Assembly: GCA_030145015.1 (NCBI GenBank)
Contig: JAQYWI010000179.1
Span: 1 to 10,880, forward strand
DNA from: Desulfobacterales bacterium
Lineage (GTDB): Bacteria; Desulfobacterota; Desulfobacteria; Desulfobacterales; JAHEIW01
Length of the DNA stretch: 10,880 nt
Direction: 5' to 3'
Shown: positions 1 to 4,820 of the stretch, in pieces
Position numbering within the stretch: the stretch's first letter is position 1
How the letters are laid out: every line of letters starts with the position of its first letter
Notes under the pieces: model-generated
What the model saw: the letters and a program-made list of their open reading frames with translations, nothing else
What the model was told of the DNA's origin: nothing
Database searches by the model: none
Program-made: the position numbers and the translations under genes

Positions 1-2214
1 ATGCTCAACTTTCCGCAGTTGCGGGCCCAGGACCTGCGTCCGTGGGTCAATGAACAGGACGCCCTGAATGCCGGGCTGACGCCGGATCAGTTTGCAGCCC
101 AACAGGCGGATCTCTGGCGCAAAGGCCTGGGCGGCTGGGGCCAGGATCCGGAGCGCATTGCCCGTTTACGTGCAGCGGCGGACTTTGCCGTTTATACGCC
201 GGGCAGCAGTGCCGGGCTGCCGGTCAGTGTGCTGCGCAGCTTTGCGCCGCCGCCGGCCCATGTCGGGCAGGATATGGATCTGCTGCGCGAGCGCATCCAG
301 ACCACGGCCACCAGTTTACTTGCGCTCCTGGGCGTGGAAGCCGACCCCATCACCAGCCGGGAGCACATCCTGATTTCCAACATCCTCGAGTCCGTCTGGG
401 CGGAGGGCCGCGCCCTGGACCTTGCGGGATTGATCCGCGCCATCCAGTCACCCCCCTTTGAGCGCATCGGTGTGATGGATCTGGATTCGTTCTATCCGGC
501 CAAGGAGCGGTTTAAACTGGCCATGCGGCTTAACAATCTTTTGGCTGCCCCCGGTTTTGAAACCTGGCTGGAGGGCGATCCGCTTAACATTAATCGCATG
601 CTTTTTACAGAGGACGGCAAGCCCAGAGCTTCGATTTTTACGATCAGTCACCTCTCGGATGCCGAGCGCATGTTTTTTGTTACCATGTTGTTAAACGAAA
701 TTCTTGCCTGGATGCGGACTCAGGACGGAACCTCCAGCCTGCGGGCGATCCTGTATATGGATGAAATTTTTGGCTATTTCCCGCCGGTAAAAAACCCGCC
801 GTCCAAAGCGCCGCTGTTAACGCTGCTGAAACAGGCCCGGGCCTTCGGCCTCGGGGTGGTTCTTTCCACGCAAAACCCGGTGGACCTGGATTACAAAGGT
901 CTTTCAAATACGGGGTCGTGGTTTATCGGTCGCCTGCAAACCGATCGTGACAAGGAACGCGTGCTGGCCGGGCTGGAAGGGGCCGTGGCCGGCTCCGGGT
1001 TTGACCGCGGCCGCATGCAAGAAGTCCTGGCCGGGCTGGGCAAGCGCGTTTTTCTTTTAAATAATGTCCATGAAAATGCACCGGTTACATTTGAAACCCG
1101 CTGGGTGCTTTCGTATCTGCGCGGCCCGCTGACCCGTGAGCAAATTAAAATATTGATGGCGGATAAAAAATCCGCTGCAGCGCAGGCTGCGGCGGTTTCC
1201 CTGCAACCGGCCGCCGCTCCGGCAACCGGAGGCGCAGGCGCGCCAACGGTTTCACCTGCCGCTGAACCGCCGGTCGTTGCTCCCGGAATCAATGTCATGT
1301 ATCTGGCCGCATCCGGCGCCGGTCAGGGCCTGATGTATTACCCGGCAGTGGCCGGCTGGCTGGATGTTTATTATTCCAGCATCAAATACAAAGTCGATGT
1401 CACCCGGAAGCTGGCGGTTGCGGCCCTGCTCGAGGACGGACCCGTAGCGGTGGACTGGGACCAGGCTGAAGAAATTGGTCTGAGTTCGGACGACCTGCAA
1501 ACCGCACCGCTGACCGGTGCCAATTATGCCGGGCTGCCGTCGGCGGCGGGAAAAGCCAAATCTTACAACCAATGGAACAAGGATCTGTTACGCTGGGTTC
1601 GGCAAAATCGCCCCTTGACTCTCTACCGCTCCAGGCGGTTTAAGCTGACCAGCGGTCCCGAAGAATCCAGGAGCGAGTTTTTATCACGGGTGACTCAGGC
1701 CGCCCGGGAAAAGCGCGATCTGGAAGTCGAAAAGCTGCGCCGCAAATACAGTTCCAAATTTAACACCCTTCAAAATCGGCTGATGCGTGCTGAACAGGCA
1801 ATCCAGCGTGAACAGGAGCAGGCCAAATCCAAAAAAATGGAAACCATGGTCTCTTTTGGTACCGCGATCCTGGGCGCATTTCTGGGCCGCAAGACCGTCA
1901 GCTCCCGCTCGGCCACGCGATTCGGTACCGCCGTGAAGTCTGCCGGCCGCATGCGCAAGGAAAGGTTGGATGTCGCCCGGGCCCGGGAGACGGCCACCGC
2001 CGTTAAACATGAAATGGCCGCGCTCGATGAGCGCCTTCAGAGTGACATCGACAGCCTGGATGCGGCCTTTGATCCGGCTGGCGAAGCGCTGGAAGAAGTT
2101 ATGGTCAAACCGCAAAGCACCAACATTACGCTGGAAGTCTTCGGCCTGACCTGGATGCCGTATCGCAAAGATGCCGGCGGGCGCCTAAGTCCGGATTGGC
2201 TAAAAGATAAGTGA
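1..2214 (+). CDS. HerA/FtsK-like DUF87-type ATPase, 5' end outside window
   Basis: This is the C-terminal 737 residues of a P-loop ATPase of the HerA/DUF87 helicase-translocase type. A Walker B strand is visible at residues 248-255 (AILYMDE, catalytic D254/E255), followed by a sensor-like strand at 286-293 (VVLSTQNP) with a conserved Gln, and then IGRLQTDRDKERV, which resembles the arginine-finger region of the family. No Walker A motif (GxxxxGKT/S) is present, and the first Met reads as an internal residue just after the first strand of the fold, so the real start lies upstream. An Ala/Pro-rich linker (about 389-430) leads to a second domain, then a charged coiled coil (about 558-618), a short Gly/Ala hydrophobic stretch (about 619-629) and a second helical segment (about 651-694). 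Family members use ATP to move DNA or remodel DNA or protein complexes; the substrate here is unknown. The stop codon lies inside repeat element A. The ATPase class is secure, the role is not. Confidence 0.85.
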   Translation: MLNFPQLRAQDLRPWVNEQDALNAGLTPDQFAAQQADLWRKGLGGWGQDPERIARLRAAADFAVYTPGSSAGLPVSVLRSFAPPPAHVGQDMDLLRERIQTTATSLLALLGVEADPITSREHILISNILESVWAEGRALDLAGLIRAIQSPPFERIGVMDLDSFYPAKERFKLAMRLNNLLAAPGFETWLEGDPLNINRMLFTEDGKPRASIFTISHLSDAERMFFVTMLLNEILAWMRTQDGTSSLRAILYMDEIFGYFPPVKNPPSKAPLLTLLKQARAFGLGVVLSTQNPVDLDYKGLSNTGSWFIGRLQTDRDKERVLAGLEGAVAGSGFDRGRMQEVLAGLGKRVFLLNNVHENAPVTFETRWVLSYLRGPLTREQIKILMADKKSAAAQAAAVSLQPAAAPATGGAGAPTVSPAAEPPVVAPGINVMYLAASGAGQGLMYYPAVAGWLDVYYSSIKYKVDVTRKLAVAALLEDGPVAVDWDQAEEIGLSSDDLQTAPLTGANYAGLPSAAGKAKSYNQWNKDLLRWVRQNRPLTLYRSRRFKLTSGPEESRSEFLSRVTQAAREKRDLEVEKLRRKYSSKFNTLQNRLMRAEQAIQREQEQAKSKKMETMVSFGTAILGAFLGRKTVSSRSATRFGTAVKSAGRMRKERLDVARARETATAVKHEMAALDERLQSDIDSLDAAFDPAGEALEEVMVKPQSTNITLEVFGLTWMPYRKDAGGRLSPDWLKDK

Positions 2215-2287
2215 CTAAAGTGAACTAAAGTGACTAAAGTGCCTAAAGTTAAGGTATCGCTGCGCTCCATCTTTTAAAATAAAAATG

Positions 2288-2352
2288 ATCGTTCGACCCA
2301 GTCGTTCGACCCTGTCGTTCGACCCTGTCGTTCGACCCTGTCGTTAGACCCT
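2288..2352. repeat. Tandem array, 13-bp unit, five copies
   Basis: Five back-to-back copies of GTCGTTCGACCCT at 2288-2300, 2301-2313, 2314-2326, 2327-2339 and 2340-2352. The three middle copies are identical in GTCGTTCGACCC (the first of these three and the next two all end in T). The first copy begins AT and ends A, and the last has an A in place of C (TTAGAC). Each unit contains a small dyad, GTCG-TT-CGAC. There are no spacers, so it is not CRISPR. It lies in the middle of element A, where element B has nothing comparable, and so looks like a later expansion. Confidence 0.85.
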
Positions 2353-2408
2353 GAGGCTCTCGAAGGGAGGCTCTCGAAGGGAGGCTCTCGAAGGGAGGCT
2401 CTCGACGG
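2353..2408. repeat. Tandem array, 14-bp unit, four copies
   Basis: Four copies of GAGGCTCTCGAAGG at 2353-2366, 2367-2380, 2381-2394 and 2395-2408. The first three are identical and the fourth has one change (CGACGG). The array directly abuts the 13-bp array. Across the junction, CCCT GAGGCTCTCGA AGGG can form a small hairpin, so the two arrays may derive from the stem and loop of one short palindromic repeat that expanded by slippage; that origin is inference. Confidence 0.85.
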
Positions 2409-2504
2409 GTAGGATTCATCAACTTTAGGCACTTTAGATCACTTCTAACGTTAGTCACTTTTTTTACGCTTTTATTCTTGCGATCCAGATCATCGATTTT
2501 ATAA

Positions 2505-3908
2505 ATGAGCAAAATAGATTCCAAATTTCCAGTCCAAAAAGAGGTTAAGCCCTACCGCGAAGTGCTGCGGGTTAGTTTGCCGCTGGTGGTCAGCATGTCT
2601 TCCACCATGATCATGGAGTTTACCGATCGGATTTTCCTGGCAAATTACTCGTTGGATGCCATTGCCGCTGCGCTGCCGGCCGGCATCACCTCTTTTTTAT
2701 TTATTTCGTTTTTTATGGGCACGGCCCAGTATTTAAATGTTTTTGTGGCCCAGTATACCGGATCCGGGACGCTTCATCGGGTGGGTGCGGTCCTGTGGCA
2801 GGGAATCTATTTTTCCGTTCTTTCGGGAGTGGCCATGGCCGGCCTTTATTTTCTGGCCGAACCGCTGTTTCGGTTTGGCGGCCATTCCCCGGAGGTGCAG
2901 GCCTTAGAAGTTATTTATTTTCGGATCCTGTGTCTGGGTTCGGGAATACTTATCATCGGAACCAGTCTGTCATGCTTTTTTAGCGGGCGGGGACGGACCC
3001 GGCCGGTGATGATCCTCAATATGATCGGAACCCTTTTTAACATCCCCCTGGATTATGCCTTGATCAATGGAATCTGGATTTTTCCCGAATGGGGCATACG
3101 GGGAGCCGGGATTGCCACGGTGATGTCCTGGTCGTTGATTGCCCTCGTTTTTGCATTAATGGTTTTTACCAAAAAAAATGATCGCGTTTTCAAAGTGATA
3201 TCCCATCGTGCTTTTGAACCGGGTCTTTTCGGCCGCCTCATGCGATATGGTATACCCAGCGCCGTTCAGTTTTGCATGGATATTTTCGCATTTACGTTTT
3301 TTATTTTTATGGTGGGCCGCATCGGCAAACTTGAGCTGGCTGTAACCAATATTGTGTTGTCGATAAATTCTTTGGCCTTTATGCCCATGATGGGTTTTTC
3401 TTTGGGCACCAGTACGCTCGTGGGACAGGCCCTGGGCCGCAATCGAGTAGATCAGGCGCTTGCGGCAACCAAGGCGACGATCCATATTGTCTTATTTTAT
3501 ATATTTTTGTTGCTCCTTCTTTTTTTGCTGGTACCCCGGCCCTTGCTCGAGCTCTTCAGACCCGGCCACATGACCTCCGAGGGCTATGCCGCAATTCGTG
3601 AAGCCGGTGTTATCCTGTTGCGGTTTGTGTCGGTCTATATTTTTTTGGATGCCCTCTATATGGTCTGCATCGGGGTACTCAAAGGTGCCGGTGATACGCG
3701 TTTTATTATGTGGAGTATCGGCCTGCTTTCATTGGTCGTTATGATCCTGCCGATTTATATTGGAGTGGAAATATTCGGTGCCGGGCTCTATTATGCCTGG
3801 AGCTGTGCCACCTGTTTTATTTTCTTCTTGTTTGCCGCTTCTTTTTGGCGCTATCGGCAGGGCAGCTGGAAACATGTGCGCGTGATCGAACGCCCCGTTG
3901 AAATCTGA
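2505..3908 (+). CDS. MATE family efflux transporter
   Basis: A 467-residue polytopic inner-membrane protein of the multidrug and toxic compound extrusion family, which exports cationic drugs or metabolites in exchange for H+ or Na+. Length and the pattern of about 12 hydrophobic segments in two homologous halves fit the family. The first helix carries D41 (MEFTDRIFLA), matching the conserved acidic residue of TM1 in NorM-type members. The second half begins near YGIPSAVQF and carries the typical MMGFSLGTSTLVGQALG stretch. It could belong to the NorM or DinF-like branch; the substrate cannot be told from sequence. The ATG at 2505 is chosen because it gives a normal cytoplasmic N-terminus before TM1. 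However, no Shine-Dalgarno precedes it, and no convincing -35/-10 pair is visible in the 43 bp between it and element A. It stands alone between two unrelated units. Confidence 0.93.
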   Translation: MSKIDSKFPVQKEVKPYREVLRVSLPLVVSMSSTMIMEFTDRIFLANYSLDAIAAALPAGITSFLFISFFMGTAQYLNVFVAQYTGSGTLHRVGAVLWQGIYFSVLSGVAMAGLYFLAEPLFRFGGHSPEVQALEVIYFRILCLGSGILIIGTSLSCFFSGRGRTRPVMILNMIGTLFNIPLDYALINGIWIFPEWGIRGAGIATVMSWSLIALVFALMVFTKKNDRVFKVISHRAFEPGLFGRLMRYGIPSAVQFCMDIFAFTFFIFMVGRIGKLELAVTNIVLSINSLAFMPMMGFSLGTSTLVGQALGRNRVDQALAATKATIHIVLFYIFLLLLLFLLVPRPLLELFRPGHMTSEGYAAIREAGVILLRFVSVYIFLDALYMVCIGVLKGAGDTRFIMWSIGLLSLVVMILPIYIGVEIFGAGLYYAWSCATCFIFFLFAASFWRYRQGSWKHVRVIERPVEI

Positions 3909-3934
3909 ATTTTCTTTGTTTCACCATTTTTCTT

Positions 3935-3963
3935 TTGACAGGAAAATTTCTTTTCCTTAAAAT
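3935..3963 (+). promoter_or_regulatory. Strong sigma70-type promoter with dyad in spacer
   Basis: A perfect -35 box TTGACA (3935-3940) is followed after 17 bp by TAAAAT (3958-3963, five of six consensus bases). The spacer is almost entirely a dyad: AGGAAAA, four bases TTTC, then TTTTCCT (3940-3957), which is where a repressor or activator could sit between the boxes. Transcription would start near 3970, giving a leader of about 145 nt before the DUF4384 gene. The position, 27 bp after the MATE stop, fits a promoter for the signalling pair at 4116-7173. Confidence 0.6.
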
Positions 3964-4004
3964 ATCAGCGGTTACCTGTTTTTATATGCCCTCCTATCAA
4001 ATGC

Positions 4005-4049
4005 CGGGTTTAACCCGTCTGCAGCGGAAGCTATGATTGATTTATCAAT
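4005..4049. promoter_or_regulatory. Two short dyads in the leader
   Basis: Two small inverted repeats lie in the leader of the DUF4384 gene: CGGGTT-T-AACCCG at 4005-4017 and ATTGAT-TT-ATCAAT at 4036-4049. Both are exact in their arms. They could be protein-binding sites or weak RNA hairpins. No T-run follows, so they are not terminators. The second resembles an FNR site but its spacer is 2 bp rather than 4. Confidence 0.3.
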
Positions 4050-4081
4050 GACGGTTTACATCCGGCCGGCCCGGTCTTAAA

Positions 4082-4090
4082 TGGTATAAT
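4082..4090 (+). promoter_or_regulatory. Extended -10 promoter
   Basis: TGG followed directly by a perfect TATAAT (4085-4090) gives the TGnTATAAT extended -10 form, which can work without a good -35 box. The closest -35-like hexamer, TTTACA at 4055-4060, is 24 bp away and too far to pair normally. Initiation near 4097 would leave a leader of about 19 nt with GGTGG (4104-4108) seven bases before the ATG at 4116 as the only, weak, ribosome-binding signal. It is a possible second promoter downstream of the one at 3935. Confidence 0.4.
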
Positions 4091-4115
4091 CAATTAACTA
4101 AATGGTGGATGCCAA

Positions 4116-4820
4116 ATGAAGACACTTCGGGTGGTCAGAATCGCTTTGCCAACTATTTTCTGCTTATTTTTATTGTTCGAATCCCATGCAGTTATACACG
4201 CCCAGGAAACCGCAGCGCAGCAAGAGGCCAATGTTAAATTTCAGTGGGCCTTCGGCGCTTTAAAAAAAGCCAATGGATCCAAATTTGAAGCCGTTTCCAA
4301 AGACACGGATCTCAAAACCGGCGACCAGATCAAATTCTTTTTAAAAGTCAATAAAAACTGCTTTGTTTATCTTATCTACCGCAGCTCCCAGGGCGAACTC
4401 AGCGTGTTGTTTCCCTACCGCTTTAAATTGCAGAGTGCCGAATACACCATAGCGGGCAACCATTATATCCCCAAAGGCGATCAATGGTTTGAGCTGGATG
4501 AGCACACCGGAGAAGAAAGATTTTATTTGCTCGCTTCCGTTGAACGCCTGATTGATCTGGAGGCACGCATTAACGACTACGAGAGTGCCGATAATTCTAA
4601 AAAACCACCACTGGCGAAGAAGATACTTTCCGAAGTTCGCAATTTAAGAAAACAACACCTGAAATTTAAAACCTATGCCGAGCGGCCGGTAAATATTATT
4701 GGAAATTTGCGTGGTACCGAAAAGGCCGAAACGGCTGGCCCTCACGACATTGCCAAATTTGCCGTCGAGATTTCAGCCGACACGTTTTATAGCAGGACCT
4801 TTACGATTGACCACAAGTAA
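4116..4820 (+). CDS. Secreted DUF4384 domain protein
   Basis: A 234-residue protein with an N-terminal signal peptide: basic MKTLRVVR, a hydrophobic core to about residue 22, and a likely signal peptidase I site after AVIHA (residue 29), so it should be periplasmic. Residues about 64-140 match the DUF4384 pattern: DLKTGDQIKFFLKV, then CFVYLIYRSSQGELSVLFP, then a region with YIPKGDQWFELDEHTGEERFYLLAS. This beta-rich domain occurs in bacterial surface and signalling proteins, and its biochemical role is not established. A helical, lysine-rich segment (about 143-190) and a final beta-like stretch follow. The gene is directly coupled to the CHASE2 cyclase gene, whose start overlaps its last 14 bases, so I infer that this protein works with the periplasmic CHASE2 sensor, perhaps as a ligand-binding or accessory partner. 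The domain call is good; the functional link is inference. Confidence 0.85.
   Translation: MKTLRVVRIALPTIFCLFLLFESHAVIHAQETAAQQEANVKFQWAFGALKKANGSKFEAVSKDTDLKTGDQIKFFLKVNKNCFVYLIYRSSQGELSVLFPYRFKLQSAEYTIAGNHYIPKGDQWFELDEHTGEERFYLLASVERLIDLEARINDYESADNSKKPPLAKKILSEVRNLRKQHLKFKTYAERPVNIIGNLRGTEKAETAGPHDIAKFAVEISADTFYSRTFTIDHK
4794..4809 (+). promoter_or_regulatory. Ribosome-binding site fixing the TTG start of the cyclase
   Basis: AGGA at 4794-4797 lies nine bases before an in-frame TTG at 4807-4809. This TTG gives a protein that begins MTTSKTQNIR and runs straight into the first membrane helix. The longest possible reading begins at another TTG, 4699, but that would overlap the preceding gene by 122 bases and add 36 residues of unstructured sequence before the helix. 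There is no ATG before the CHASE2 domain. The 14-base overlap suggests translational coupling. Confidence 0.6.

Larger units (their letters stand above)
2210..2461. repeat. Repeat element A: inverted repeat with CTAAAGTG-unit arms
   Basis: The left arm (2210-2250) is a degenerate tandem run of 9-10 bp units, TGACTAAAG, TGAACTAAAG, TGACTAAAG, TGCCTAAAG. The right arm (2421-2461) is its imperfect reverse complement; the inner 17 bp (2234-2250 and 2421-2437) match exactly. Just inside the left arm lies a core, 2253-2271, that recurs on the opposite strand in element B at 9291-9309 with 16 of 19 bases the same. The interior from about 2288 to 2408 is two unrelated tandem arrays. A run of seven T follows the right arm (2459-2465), so on the + strand the fold could act as a transcription terminator for the upstream gene. 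The element fills most of the 290-bp gap and includes the stop codon of the ATPase gene. No transposase gene is linked. Confidence 0.8.

Noticed and set aside
891..1298. Minus-strand reading frame of 135 codons inside the ATPase gene
   Set aside because: Lies wholly within a clearly coding + strand gene; low-complexity Ala-rich translation typical of a shadow frame in GC-rich DNA. The same applies to other antisense frames such as 1684-2115, 5257-5667, 6409-6822, 7471-7980 and 8653-9198.
2288..2408. Repeat array as a CRISPR
   Set aside because: Units are 13 and 14 bp, directly abutting, with no spacers, and there are no cas genes nearby.
2495..2507. Leaderless promoter for the MATE gene from the TTTATA before its ATG
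   Set aside because: A -10 at this place would start transcription beyond the ATG, and no -35 at a suitable distance is seen.
2249..2524. Minus-strand reading frame of 91 codons across element A
   Set aside because: It is made mainly of the tandem repeats and inverted arms, has no ribosome-binding site and resembles no protein.
2562..2564. Downstream GTG as start of the MATE gene
   Set aside because: The purine-rich AGAGG upstream is about 20 bases away, too far, and the start would leave almost nothing before the first helix.
3909..3957. Intrinsic terminator after the MATE gene
   Set aside because: The only stem is six or seven A/T-rich pairs within the promoter spacer, with no strong GC stem followed by a T-run.
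4036..4049. FNR-type binding site
   Set aside because: The arms look right (TTGAT and ATCAA) but the spacer is 2 bp, while FNR sites need 4.
4699..4806. Earlier TTG start for the cyclase at 4699
   Set aside because: Would overlap the DUF4384 gene by 122 bases and add a non-conserved 36-residue stretch before the first helix; the TTG at 4807 has AGGA nine bases upstream.
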